A stretch of 64,000 bases of DNA, from the NCBI RefSeq assembly GCF_000407365.1, contig NZ_ASVU01000002.1:470253-534252 (forward strand), written 5' to 3'. The stretch comes from Enterococcus asini ATCC 700915. GTDB lineage: Bacteria; Bacillota; Bacilli; Lactobacillales; Enterococcaceae. The number at the start of each line of letters is the position of its first letter. Positions within the stretch are counted from its first letter, which is position 1. The translations under genes were made by a program, and so were the position numbers. Positions 1-7,151 of the stretch are shown in pieces. The notes under the pieces were generated by a model. That model was not told the origin of the DNA and made no database searches. It was given only the letters and a program-made list of their open reading frames with translations.

Positions 1-159
1 CAGAAAAAGCCCCGGAATCAAAAATGTCTGAAAAGGTGCATGAATCAATAATTCCGGTGAAACCCCCATACTCTCCGCAGCTCCTGGAATCAGTGCGCCC
101 CCAGCACCGACTAAACTGAAAAAAGCCATTACAAAAGCAAAGATTTGTAGTTTTTTCAC
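1..159 (-). CDS. Partial small membrane protein (N-terminal 53 residues)
   Basis: A reading frame opens with GTG at 159 and runs off the left edge, so only 53 codons are visible. The start is supported by a GGAGGGAG Shine-Dalgarno sequence a few bases upstream on the minus strand. The visible protein begins with two lysines and then a hydrophobic stretch rich in Phe, Ala and Gly (residues about 5-26), followed by a short polar loop and a second hydrophobic start near residue 45. This looks like a multi-pass membrane protein. I do not recognise the family from this fragment. Any gene downstream lies outside the window. Confidence 0.6.
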   Translation of the reverse strand, partial: MKKLQIFAFVMAFFSLVGAGGALIPGAAESMGVSPELLIHAPFQTFLIPGLFL

Positions 160-230
160 TTAACTCCCTCCCCCATTTGCTCTATCCTTTTATGATAGCA
201 AAGGTCGCCACTTACAGGCAATTAGAATCA

Positions 231-270
231 AAAAAAGTTTCTTACCCAAATGGATAAGAAACTTTTTTTA
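231..270 (-). terminator. Rho-independent terminator after yjdF
   Basis: AAGTTTCTTA and its complement TAAGAAACTT form a long A/T-flanked stem around the short loop at 246-251, with T runs on both strands. It lies directly after the yjdF stop on the minus strand and could act in both directions. Confidence 0.8.
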
Positions 271-276
271 GAAGCC

Positions 277-687
277 TTAGTGGCCTTTTTTCTTTTGTAA
301 TTTTTTGGCCTGTTGCTGCAAAAAGCGGCGTTGCTTCTCTGCTTGCTTTTGGCGTTTTGTCTTTTGCTTCTTGGCAGACTTCAAGATTTCTCGTGATTCC
401 TGCAAGGCTACTTGAGATTTCGTGGAAGTGACTGGTTTCGCTTTTTCCCGGTTCACTAAGCGCTGCAATCGTTTTGGATTAATCCGATGAGTTGTCTCTC
501 TAGTGCTAAAAGGCACCGCTGGAACCTGATCGAGTCTTTCCAGTAAGTGATTGGCAACAAAGTCCCAAACTTCTTCATCCTTTGGTTCTGAGCCAAAAAC
601 GTGTTTGAAAACGCGAATCGTACCAGCGTCTTCCGCTTCCATTAAACCACACCAAAAGCTGCCATCAAAATAAACAGTTAGTTTCAT
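277..687 (-). CDS. yjdF: YjdF family protein (DUF2992)
   Basis: This 136-residue protein has the YjdF pattern: an N-terminal MKLTVYFDG strand with a following FWCG motif (residues 1-14), a compact alpha/beta part to about residue 75, and a very basic Lys/Gln-rich C-terminal tail (about 100-136) that probably forms a helix and may bind nucleic acid. Family members are small proteins of unresolved biochemical role; in Bacillus subtilis yjdF is controlled by an RNA that binds aza-aromatic compounds. The start has a strong AAGGAGG eight bases upstream, and a structured leader precedes it. Alternative: another small basic protein, but the N-terminal pattern and leader make YjdF the best call. Confidence 0.8.
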   Translation of the reverse strand: MKLTVYFDGSFWCGLMEAEDAGTIRVFKHVFGSEPKDEEVWDFVANHLLERLDQVPAVPFSTRETTHRINPKRLQRLVNREKAKPVTSTKSQVALQESREILKSAKKQKTKRQKQAEKQRRFLQQQAKKLQKKKGH

Positions 688-692
688 GATGA

Positions 693-795
693 CCCCTCCT
701 TTGTAAAGATTGCAACGGACGACCTGGAGGGAAGGTTACTGACGCAATGTTCGCGCTCCCGGACTACCAACCGGGATGTGTTTTTTTGCACTTAT
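693..795 (-). ncRNA. Candidate yjdF-type (aza-aromatic) riboswitch leader
   Basis: The approximately 100-base minus-strand leader before yjdF is more G/C-rich than neighbouring spacers and holds several short stems: CCCGG/CCGGG, GCG/CGC-type pairs and ACCT/AGGT, ending next to the AAGGAGG of yjdF. A yjdF gene with a structured leader is the known setting of the yjdF-motif RNA (Rfam RF01764). I assign it from gene context and visible structure, not from a covariance match. A ribosome-binding-site-masking mechanism would fit, because no terminator lies between leader and gene. Confidence 0.5.
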
Positions 796-830
796 AGCAT
801 ATCCTTTAGGCAAGCATTCGTCAAAGGATA
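796..830 (-). promoter_or_regulatory. Promoter of yjdF with overlapping inverted repeat
   Basis: On the minus strand TTGACG (819-824) and TATGCT (796-801) are separated by 17 bases, a good sigma-A promoter. A perfect 8-bp inverted repeat TATCCTTT/AAAGGATA (800-807 and 823-830) brackets the spacer and touches both boxes, so it could be an operator as well as, or instead of, part of an RNA. Confidence 0.55.
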
Positions 831-839
831 GCTGAATGA

Positions 840-1643
840 TTAGGTTTCTTTCGCTGCCAAAACTTGATTTAAAACTTGTAGCACCCCGTATTCGTCATTT
901 GAAGGGGCGGTGAATTTGGCATACTGAGCGACTTCCGGTGTCCCGTTGGCCATAATATAGCTGTGGCCTACTTGTTTTAACATGCCAATATCATTGTAAG
1001 TATCCCCAAAGGCCATCATTTGGTCAAAGGAAATCGCCAACTTTTCACTCATAATCGACATGGCAGTCCCTTTATCGACACCTTTGTTCATAATATCGAT
1101 CCATTCTGGACCACTGACTACCACGGAATAGTCGCTACCAAAAGCTGGATCAAAGATTTCAGCAAAGTTTTCTCGACTGTTTTGTTCCGGGAAGTACAAG
1201 GTAAACTTGTCTGCGGTAACCGCCACCTCGCTTAAGTCCTCCACAAACTGAATTTGGGAGTAAAAGGTGCGATATACCTGTTCGTAGTTTTGGTGGCGTT
1301 TTTCAATATACGCCGCATCCATCCCACAAACGATAGGAATCCCGGAAGATTCTTTGGCGAAGTTCACCATTTTTTGATAGTCCGTTTGAGGTAGCTCACT
1401 GTTAAAGATGATTTCGCCTTGATGCAAAATCAAGCCCCCATTATCCGCGATAAAACTCATGTCATGGCGCAACTCGGAAAAAGTCTCTAGTAAAGTATAC
1501 AAAGGGCGACCACTGGCTGCCGCAAAAGTGATACCTTGTTGTTTGAGTTCTTTCACAGTAGCAATCAGCCCCGGAGGCAATTGCCCATCACTGGTCAATA
1601 ACGTATGGTCCATATCGGTGGCGATAAATTGAATCTCTTTCAT
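840..1643 (-). CDS. Cof-type HAD-IIB family hydrolase
   Basis: A 267-residue phosphatase of the Cof/YidA subfamily of HAD enzymes. Visible motifs are DMDHT at residues 10-14 (nucleophile Asp10, acid/base Asp12), SGRP near 44 (motif II) and GDTYND near the C terminus (motif IV, Mg2+ binding), with a C2 cap domain between. Such enzymes dephosphorylate sugar phosphates and similar small molecules in the cytoplasm; the substrate cannot be read from sequence. I start at the ATG at 1643, which has AAGGAG at proper spacing, instead of the GTG three codons upstream. It follows the ABC-F gene after 12 bases, so the two are probably co-transcribed. Confidence 0.88.
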   Translation of the reverse strand: MKEIQFIATDMDHTLLTSDGQLPPGLIATVKELKQQGITFAAASGRPLYTLLETFSELRHDMSFIADNGGLILHQGEIIFNSELPQTDYQKMVNFAKESSGIPIVCGMDAAYIEKRHQNYEQVYRTFYSQIQFVEDLSEVAVTADKFTLYFPEQNSRENFAEIFDPAFGSDYSVVVSGPEWIDIMNKGVDKGTAMSIMSEKLAISFDQMMAFGDTYNDIGMLKQVGHSYIMANGTPEVAQYAKFTAPSNDEYGVLQVLNQVLAAKET

Positions 1644-1655
1644 TTTACACACTCC

Positions 1656-3179
1656 TTATGCGCTTAGTTCGATTACCCGGTCGACAAAGTCTTCGTAAAA
1701 GCTATTTTCGTGGGACACCAGTAAGACGGTTCCCGGGAAAGCGGCTAAAGTTTCTTGTAAGTTTTCCTTGGATTCTTGGTCAATGTGGTTCGTTGGTTCA
1801 TCAAGAATCAAGAAGTTGCATTTTTTCATGGTCATTTCGGCCAATTTGACTTTGGTTTGCTCCCCACCACTGAGGTACTTCAATGATTCTTGTACCAACT
1901 CACTGGTCAAGCCTGCCCGAGACAGGTGTTGACGTAATTCTTTGATAGAAGCTTTCGGGAAGTGATCACTTAAGTACTGCAAGGGTGTCTGTAAGGGATT
2001 TTCCCAAGCCAATTCTTGAGAGAAATAGTTAAAGGCTGTCTTTTCCGGGAAATGATACTCTCCATCTAAAGCGGGAATCATCCCTAAAAGGGTCTTGATC
2101 AACGTGGATTTCCCGATACCGTTAAATCCACGAATGGCGATTTTTTCCCCATAGCGAATGGTCAAATTAATTGGCGCCAACAAAGGTCGGTCGTAGCCAA
2201 TCACCAACTGATCCGTCTCCAAAGCCAAGGTCGTAACAATCGGCGCGTAATCAAAGCTAATATGCGGTTTTGGTGCATCACTAGGCGGCGTCAAACGCTC
2301 GATTTTCGCTAATTGTTTCTCCCGGCTCTTCGCCATAGTGGAGCGGGAACCGGCTTTGTATTTGCGAATATATGCCTCAGTTTTTTTTATGTGTTCTTTC
2401 TGAGCTTCATATTGCCGTAAGTAGGTTTCTTGTTGCAACTCTTTTTGTTTCAAAGCCCGGGTCAGATTTCCCGTGTACTTAGACAGTTTCCCAAACTCGA
2501 TGTCTAAAATATGGGTGGTAATTTCATTGAGAAATTCCCGGTCATGGGATACCACGAGAAAGGTCCCAGAAAAATCCTTCAAAAACTGAGTCAGCCAAGC
2601 CACGTGGTTGTCATCTAAGTGGTTTGTTGGTTCATCTAGAATTAATAAGTCCGGTTTTTCCAGTAACATTTTCGCTAGGATGATCTTGGAACGTTGCCCC
2701 CCACTGAGGTTGCTCATCTTCGTATCCATCCCCAAGACGGAAATCCCTAGCCCGGTAGCCAATTCGTCAATAATCGTCTGCATCTGGTAAAACTCCCCTT
2801 GATCCAGCTCGTTTTGCAGCTGACCGGCTTGTTCTAAGAGACGATCGTCCAAACTTTCACCGTACTCTCCATACAGCTCACCAATCCGTGCTTCTTTGGC
2901 AAAATCAGCAGCAAAGGCCGTTTCTAGAAAACCTTGAATGGTGATGCCATCTGCTACATTCACGTATTGATCCAAATAGCCTAAGTGCAGGTTCTTGGGA
3001 AAGAGCACTCGACCATCATCTGGCAAGATTTCGCCGGTGATGATTTTGATCAAAGTACTTTTTCCCGCACCATTGCGTCCGATTAAGCCTACGTGTTCCC
3101 CGCGATTAATTTGCGCGCTGATATTTTCATAAAGTATTTTATCCCCAAACTGTTGGGTGATATTTTCCAAAGTTAACAT
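1656..3179 (-). CDS. ABC-F family ATPase, YfmM-like
   Basis: This 507-residue protein has two ATP-binding cassettes and no membrane segments, the ABC-F layout. Cassette 1 has Walker A GRNGAGKST (34-42), signature LSGGQ (158-162) and Walker B/D-loop LDEPTNHLD (181-189). Cassette 2 has GFNGIGKST (351-359), LSGGE (436-440) and LDEPTNHID. A charged helical linker (about 240-300), which in this family reaches the ribosomal P-site tRNA, lies between them. Overall it resembles Bacillus YfmM. ABC-F proteins act on ribosomes, as translation factors or as antibiotic-protection proteins; which applies here is unknown. It heads an operon with the HAD phosphatase and has its own promoter and a terminator-like leader hairpin. 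Confidence 0.88.
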   Translation of the reverse strand: MLTLENITQQFGDKILYENISAQINRGEHVGLIGRNGAGKSTLIKIITGEILPDDGRVLFPKNLHLGYLDQYVNVADGITIQGFLETAFAADFAKEARIGELYGEYGESLDDRLLEQAGQLQNELDQGEFYQMQTIIDELATGLGISVLGMDTKMSNLSGGQRSKIILAKMLLEKPDLLILDEPTNHLDDNHVAWLTQFLKDFSGTFLVVSHDREFLNEITTHILDIEFGKLSKYTGNLTRALKQKELQQETYLRQYEAQKEHIKKTEAYIRKYKAGSRSTMAKSREKQLAKIERLTPPSDAPKPHISFDYAPIVTTLALETDQLVIGYDRPLLAPINLTIRYGEKIAIRGFNGIGKSTLIKTLLGMIPALDGEYHFPEKTAFNYFSQELAWENPLQTPLQYLSDHFPKASIKELRQHLSRAGLTSELVQESLKYLSGGEQTKVKLAEMTMKKCNFLILDEPTNHIDQESKENLQETLAAFPGTVLLVSHENSFYEDFVDRVIELSA

Positions 3180-3203
3180 GTTTTCCTCATTTCTAGTAAC
3201 CGT

Positions 3204-3240
3204 AAAAAAATGCCGTAGACGCTACTGCCCCGCCTACAGC
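3204..3240 (-). terminator. Terminator-like hairpin inside the leader of the YfmM-like ABC-F gene
   Basis: Between the promoter and the ABC-F start, the minus strand reads GCTGTAG, a 15-base loop, CTACGGC and then a run of seven T. A terminator in the 5' leader suggests conditional attenuation. Several ABC-F resistance genes are controlled in this way. Confidence 0.55.
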
Positions 3241-3284
3241 TTTTGATGCGTATCTTTTCTATCGTCCTGTCAATTCTCATGAAA

Positions 3285-3313
3285 AGAATAGCACGGCTTT
3301 CATTCATTGTCAA
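3285..3313 (-). promoter_or_regulatory. Promoter of the YfmM-like ABC-F operon
   Basis: On the minus strand a perfect TTGACA (3308-3313) and TATTCT (3285-3290) are separated by 17 bases. The start point should lie near 3278, giving a leader of about 100 bases. Confidence 0.7.
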
Positions 3314-3365
3314 AAGTCCCCTTTTTTCTAAAGCAGCAGATAGTACTGGTAGAAGAAGCGCAATA

Positions 3366-3420
3366 CTAAAAAAGCAGGTGCCTTCCTTATCCGTTGATAA
3401 AAAAGGTACCTGCTTTTTAA
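3366..3420 (-). terminator. Terminator after the small basic protein gene
   Basis: AAGCAGGTACCTT-type arms (3369-3384 and 3403-3418) form a stem of about 16 bp with one wobble. On the minus strand it is followed by a T run, directly after the stop at 3437. Confidence 0.85.
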
Positions 3421-3436
3421 ATGATTTATGATTTGA

Positions 3437-3619
3437 CTAGATTTTGCCTATTTTAAACCCGCCCCGCTGATCTTCATATTTCTGTAAAAGAGCGGCTTTT
3501 TTAGCTTCTCGGGTTTTTGGTTGATTGGCGGAGTACTTTAGAACTGCCATGATTTTAGCAGACTTCACTTGCTGTTCTTTTTTAGTCAGACGTTTTAGAT
3601 TATCTTCCGCTAACTTCAT
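3437..3619 (-). CDS. Small basic protein of unknown function
   Basis: A 60-residue, Lys-rich protein that looks mostly helical (KRLTKKEQQ, REAKKAALLQKYED) and has no membrane segment or signal peptide. It is probably a real gene: it has an excellent AAGGAGG seven bases before the ATG, starts 26 bases after the AI-2E-type permease, and is followed at once by a strong terminator. I do not recognise the family. The charge pattern would suit binding to RNA or the ribosome, but that is only inference. Confidence 0.7.
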   Translation of the reverse strand: MKLAEDNLKRLTKKEQQVKSAKIMAVLKYSANQPKTREAKKAALLQKYEDQRGGFKIGKI

Positions 3620-3645
3620 GAAATTCCCTCCTTTAAACCCGTTTC

Positions 3646-4764
3646 TTATTCCTCTCGATTATCGGTTAAGATGCTGTTTTCTTGCTTTCGTAGCAAGTAA
3701 ATCTTACGGCCGTTGATGATTAAGGTTTTGATAACAGCATACACAGGGATGCACACCAACATTCCAAAGATTCCAAAGACGCTGCCGGCGCCTAATAAGA
3801 CCAAAATAATGGTAATCGGATGGATATTCAAAGTTTTACCGAATAACAATGGTTTAATCACGTTACCGTCCAATTGCTGAATCACCAAGATAGACAAGGC
3901 CATATACAAGGCTTGCCATGGTGAGACGAACAGACCTACAATCACCGCGGGCACCGCCCCAATAAATGGCCCCACATAAGGAATGATATTGGTTAACCCA
4001 CAGATAAAGGCCAACAGTAGACTATAAGGTTGTTTGAAAATCGTCATGGCGATAAAACTCATAACCCCGATAATCACCGCATCCAACATGGTGCTACTGA
4101 TATAAGCAGACAATGTATTATTCAAATCCTTCACGGTAGCCCGCAATTCACTGCGCAAAGATTGGGGAAAGAAGACATCCAGGCTATTCATAAAGCGATG
4201 GCCGTCTTTAAACATGAAAATCAAGATAAAAGGTACCGTGAACAACAAGACGAAAAACTTCGTTAAAGCGGACAAGATATGACTAAGGCTCGTAGTCACA
4301 CTGGTGATTAACCAGTTAATGATATTGTTCAAGGTTAGATTCATATTTTCCAACTGTTGTTCGATATTGAAATTACGGAAGTCTTCTTGTTGGCTGAGAT
4401 CAATCAACCAGTCATTGGCTTTTTCTGCATAGCTAGGCAAGGACTGGGTCAGTTGCACCGATTGCTCCACCAGTTGCGGCACCACATTCATAATCAACAG
4501 CACCAGGAAAATCACCACGGCAGCAAAAACGATTAAAAAACTCACCATGCGGGAAAGTCCCCGTTTTTCCAGCCACCGAACTAAAGGGTCAAACATATAG
4601 TAGAGAAAGCCAGCCACAAACAAAGGCAAAATAATGGTAGACGCCATGGTTAAGACTGGTCTGAGAAAGCTCCGCATTTGCAGTAAGAAGAAGCTCCCGA
4701 TAATGATTAAGACCCATTCTGCGGTCCAGAAAAATAGTTTCGAATTTTTAAAGCGAGATTGCAT
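3646..4764 (-). CDS. AI-2E family transporter (PerM/YueF-like permease)
   Basis: This 372-residue polytopic membrane protein starts with two closely spaced hydrophobic segments (about 10-32 and 36-56), has a further one near 72-95 and a large external or amphipathic region to about 150, and then a C-terminal bundle of membrane helices ending in a basic tail. The layout and motifs such as PYVGPFIG and HPITIILVLLGAG are those of the AI-2E exporter/PerM family. Members have been linked to autoinducer-2 export or Na+/H+ antiport, so the substrate here is open. It has its own promoter and shares a transcript with the small basic protein downstream. Confidence 0.85.
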   Translation of the reverse strand: MQSRFKNSKLFFWTAEWVLIIIGSFFLLQMRSFLRPVLTMASTIILPLFVAGFLYYMFDPLVRWLEKRGLSRMVSFLIVFAAVVIFLVLLIMNVVPQLVEQSVQLTQSLPSYAEKANDWLIDLSQQEDFRNFNIEQQLENMNLTLNNIINWLITSVTTSLSHILSALTKFFVLLFTVPFILIFMFKDGHRFMNSLDVFFPQSLRSELRATVKDLNNTLSAYISSTMLDAVIIGVMSFIAMTIFKQPYSLLLAFICGLTNIIPYVGPFIGAVPAVIVGLFVSPWQALYMALSILVIQQLDGNVIKPLLFGKTLNIHPITIILVLLGAGSVFGIFGMLVCIPVYAVIKTLIINGRKIYLLRKQENSILTDNREE

Positions 4765-4794
4765 CCTGTATCCTCCAATAGTTTCGTTACATTT

Positions 4795-4823
4795 ATTGTA
4801 CCAGTTTCCCTAACTTCTCAGAA
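4795..4823 (-). promoter_or_regulatory. Promoter of the AI-2E-type permease
   Basis: On the minus strand TTCTGA (4818-4823) and TACAAT (4795-4800) are separated by 17 bases, about 30 bases ahead of the start codon. The -10 is good and the -35 is weak. Confidence 0.5.
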
Positions 4824-4840
4824 GCGTCTTAGTAAAAAAC

Positions 4841-6412
4841 TTAAAAGGATTCTTTTTGAATTTGTCCTTCTTGAATCACTAAGCACATCTGGCAGACTTT
4901 CCGTAAGAAATGGCGATCGTGGGAGACGACTAGTAAGGTTTCTTGATAGCCTTGCAACAGTTCTTCTAGCTCTTCTTTGCCGTAAATGTCCAAATGATTC
5001 GTAGGTTCGTCTAAGATCAAGAAATTCACCCGCTCTTGCAACAGCCGAAGCAAATAAAGGCGCATTTGTTCCCCACCGGACAAGTCTTGAATCCGCTTGG
5101 TGACATCTTCGGCATAAAAACCGTGACGAGCTAGTGTGCTTCGGGACTTATCAATGGGAAGAAACTCCTCTACATATTCCAAAAGACGTTGAGTAGGGTT
5201 AGCAAAGACCAGCTTTTGCGGCAAATAGCCTACCTTCACATTGGCGCCAAGAGTTAAGGTTCCTTCGTCTAAGGCAAGCTCTCCTGTAAGACACCGGAGC
5301 AAAGTCGTTTTCCCACTGCCATTGTCCCCTACAAGCGCTACTCGCTCCTTGCAATATAACGTAAAACTCGTATTGCAAAAGAGCAGATTGTCCCCGACAA
5401 ACTTGCCAATAGCTGTGGCCGTAACCACTTCACTGCCGGAACGCTCCGCCACTTGGAGTTTGCCTAAGCGTTTTTTCGGTGGTTGTGGAGGATTTTTAAG
5501 CTGTTCTTGTAATTTCGCAAGTCGCCGTTCCAGTTCTTTGGCTTTCTTAAAGAAAGCATCATTATCCCCTTCTTGGGCCCATTGGCGATAGCGGCGAATC
5601 TGAAGCTTCAGACGCTGGCATTCCTTTTGCTGCAAATCAAAACTCTTTTGCAAAGCCGCTAGTCGTTCTGCTTTTAACCCCCGGTAGCGACTGTAATTTC
5701 CCGGATAGGCGATTAATTCCTCTCCTTCGATTTCCAAGATACGGTTGGTGACATTGTCCAAAAACTGGCGGTCATGAGAGATCACCAGATAGGCTTGCTT
5801 CGTATGAGCTAAATAACTCTCCAACCAAGCAATCCCCGATAAATCTAAATGATTGGTAGGTTCGTCTAAGAGCAGAACCTGAGCGTTAGTCGTCAATACC
5901 CGAGCTAATTCTACCCGAACTCGTTGGCCACCACTTAAATCACTGACTAAAGTCCCTAGCTTATCTCCCAGACCTAAACCTTTCATCGTCCCGGTTATCC
6001 GGTCTTCTAAGGTGTATCCTCCGGCGGCTTCATAGTCACTTTGCAAGCGACCATAGTGGCTCAACAAGCGTTCCAAATCATTGTCTGGATCTGCCATCAA
6101 TGCTTCCACTCGCCGCATTTCTTGGGCGAGCGCTTCAATTTCTGGAAAACTATTCAAAAGATACGCCTGTACTGAGTGATTCGTCTGAGCAAGCTTCTGC
6201 GGCACGTAGCCGATGGTCAATCCTTTTTGCCAAGCAATCGTGCCACTGGGTAAGCCTTCTTCTCCGGTTAACAAACGGAGTAGAGTGCTTTTCCCACAGC
6301 CGTTATGGCCGACCAAGCCGATTTTATCTCCAGGATTGATCGTCAAGTCGATTTTGTCAAAGACCGGTGTAGTGCCAAAATTTTTCGTGAGTTCTTTTCC
6401 TTGAATGTACAT
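4841..6412 (-). CDS. ABC-F family ATPase with attenuator leader (candidate ribosome-protection protein)
   Basis: This 523-residue protein has two ATPase cassettes and no membrane segments. Cassette 1 carries GHNGCGKST (35-43), LSGGQ (159-163) and LDEPTNHLD (182-190). Cassette 2 carries GDNGSGKTT (362-370), LSGGE and a second LDEPTNHLD. A long charged linker (about 245-325) separates them; in ribosome-protection ABC-F proteins this region reaches towards the peptidyl-transferase centre. It does not match Lsa, Msr, OptrA or PoxtA as I recall them, so a resistance role is suggested mainly by its leader, which has the marks of ribosome-mediated attenuation. It could equally be a housekeeping ABC-F factor. 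AGGAGG precedes the ATG. Confidence 0.85.
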   Translation of the reverse strand: MYIQGKELTKNFGTTPVFDKIDLTINPGDKIGLVGHNGCGKSTLLRLLTGEEGLPSGTIAWQKGLTIGYVPQKLAQTNHSVQAYLLNSFPEIEALAQEMRRVEALMADPDNDLERLLSHYGRLQSDYEAAGGYTLEDRITGTMKGLGLGDKLGTLVSDLSGGQRVRVELARVLTTNAQVLLLDEPTNHLDLSGIAWLESYLAHTKQAYLVISHDRQFLDNVTNRILEIEGEELIAYPGNYSRYRGLKAERLAALQKSFDLQQKECQRLKLQIRRYRQWAQEGDNDAFFKKAKELERRLAKLQEQLKNPPQPPKKRLGKLQVAERSGSEVVTATAIGKFVGDNLLFCNTSFTLYCKERVALVGDNGSGKTTLLRCLTGELALDEGTLTLGANVKVGYLPQKLVFANPTQRLLEYVEEFLPIDKSRSTLARHGFYAEDVTKRIQDLSGGEQMRLYLLRLLQERVNFLILDEPTNHLDIYGKEELEELLQGYQETLLVVSHDRHFLRKVCQMCLVIQEGQIQKESF

Positions 6413-6454
6413 AATTTCCTCCTGACTGACCGAGGAATGATCCGCAAAAAGCGC

Positions 6455-6484
6455 GAAAAAAGGTCATGGTAAGTCCCATGACCT
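6455..6484 (-). terminator. Attenuator terminator before the ABC-F gene
   Basis: AGGTCATGG and CCATGACCT form a perfect 9-bp stem with a 6-base loop (6461-6484), followed on the minus strand by six T. It lies about 45 bases before the ABC-F start codon and over 100 bases after the leader reading frame, so it would stop transcription before the gene unless it is prevented from forming. Confidence 0.85.
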
Positions 6485-6535
6485 CGTTATTTATGTGCGA
6501 ACTTTTACGACGAGATTACTTCATGGTCAGGTTAC

Positions 6536-6596
6536 TATTTTCAAATAATGTTGCGATTTTGGGCAGACTTCCCCATTTGACACTTATTTGAAAATA
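6536..6596 (-). promoter_or_regulatory. 13-bp inverted repeat including the leader ORF stop codon
   Basis: TATTTTCAAATAA-type arms at 6536-6548 and 6584-6596 are perfect 13-bp complements. The second arm in plus coordinates is the last codons and TAA of the leader reading frame, so a ribosome on the leader decides whether the stem can form. A 13-bp direct repeat (GACCTCGTTATTT on the plus strand, at 6480-6492 and 6639-6651) links the 5' side of the terminator to the early leader codons and offers a further alternative pairing. Confidence 0.65.
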
Positions 6597-6667
6597 ATGG
6601 CATGACAAAAACTAATGAAATACCCGATTTGATTTTGAGACCTCGTTATTTTTGTCTGCCGGACCAT
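6584..6667 (-). CDS. Leader peptide upstream of ABC-F gene (27 residues)
   Basis: A short frame starts with ATG at 6667 behind a near-perfect AAAGGAGGG sequence and ends with TAA at 6584. The first residues are MVRQTKITRSQNQ and the end is FCHAIIFK. Position, strong ribosome binding site and overlap of its end with an inverted repeat fit a regulatory leader peptide on which an antibiotic-stalled ribosome would alter RNA folding. No similar peptide is known to me. Confidence 0.6.
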   Translation of the reverse strand: MVRQTKITRSQNQIGYFISFCHAIIFK

Positions 6668-6700
6668 CAAGTCATCCCTCCTTTGTTAGTTGCTACAATT

Positions 6701-6729
6701 AGCATAGCATATCTTTTTACTAGGAGCAA
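6701..6729 (-). promoter_or_regulatory. Promoter of the ABC-F leader
   Basis: On the minus strand TTGCTC (6724-6729) and TATGCT (6701-6706) are 17 bases apart. The transcript would begin near 6694, just before the AAAGGAGGG of the leader peptide. Confidence 0.55.
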
Positions 6730-6782
6730 TTATTTTTTGTTGGCGCTACCAGTTTGAGACGGCAGCAGAGTGCTCCTGAGCC

Positions 6783-7151
6783 TTATTTGATCTTCAATTC
6801 CGCCAATTGCTTCTCGATTTCTTCCTCGGCTGCGTCGGCCGCTAGTAAAGCACAGGCGGTATAGGCACTTTCCACCATGGCCGTATCGAAAAGCGTCACT
6901 TTTTTCGTAGTCATTTCGATAGCCATTTCGAGATTCATTTTGGCGCTACCTAAATCATAAAATGCCAATAGTTCCTCGGCGGGATTTTCCTCAATGGCTT
7001 GGCTAATGCGTTCCATGGAAGTGCCAATCCCGCCATCCTCCAAGCCCCCAGCCGTCGTAATCGGTACATTTTTTGCCACTTCTCCGATTAGGCGTTGCAA
7101 GCCTTCTGGAATTTCTTTTGTATGGGAAACTAAAATTACTCCTCTACTCAT
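6783..7151 (-). CDS. dhaM: PTS-dependent dihydroxyacetone kinase, phosphotransferase subunit DhaM
   Basis: This 122-residue protein is an EIIA-Man-like domain. It starts with GVILVSHTKEI, and His10 is the expected phosphorylation site. DhaM takes a phosphoryl group from HPr and passes it to the ADP bound in DhaL, which then phosphorylates dihydroxyacetone held by DhaK. The length matches the short single-domain DhaM of Firmicutes, without the HPr and EI-like extensions of the E. coli protein. It overlaps dhaL by four bases, so translation is coupled. It is the last gene of the glp-dha operon. Confidence 0.92.
   Translation of the reverse strand: MSRGVILVSHTKEIPEGLQRLIGEVAKNVPITTAGGLEDGGIGTSMERISQAIEENPAEELLAFYDLGSAKMNLEMAIEMTTKKVTLFDTAMVESAYTACALLAADAAEEEIEKQLAELKIK

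Noticed and set aside
1020..1235. Plus-strand frames inside the HAD gene and similar antisense frames throughout (for example 10316-10732 and 51698-52342)
   Set aside because: They mirror well-supported minus-strand genes, lack ribosome binding sites and show no family motifs.
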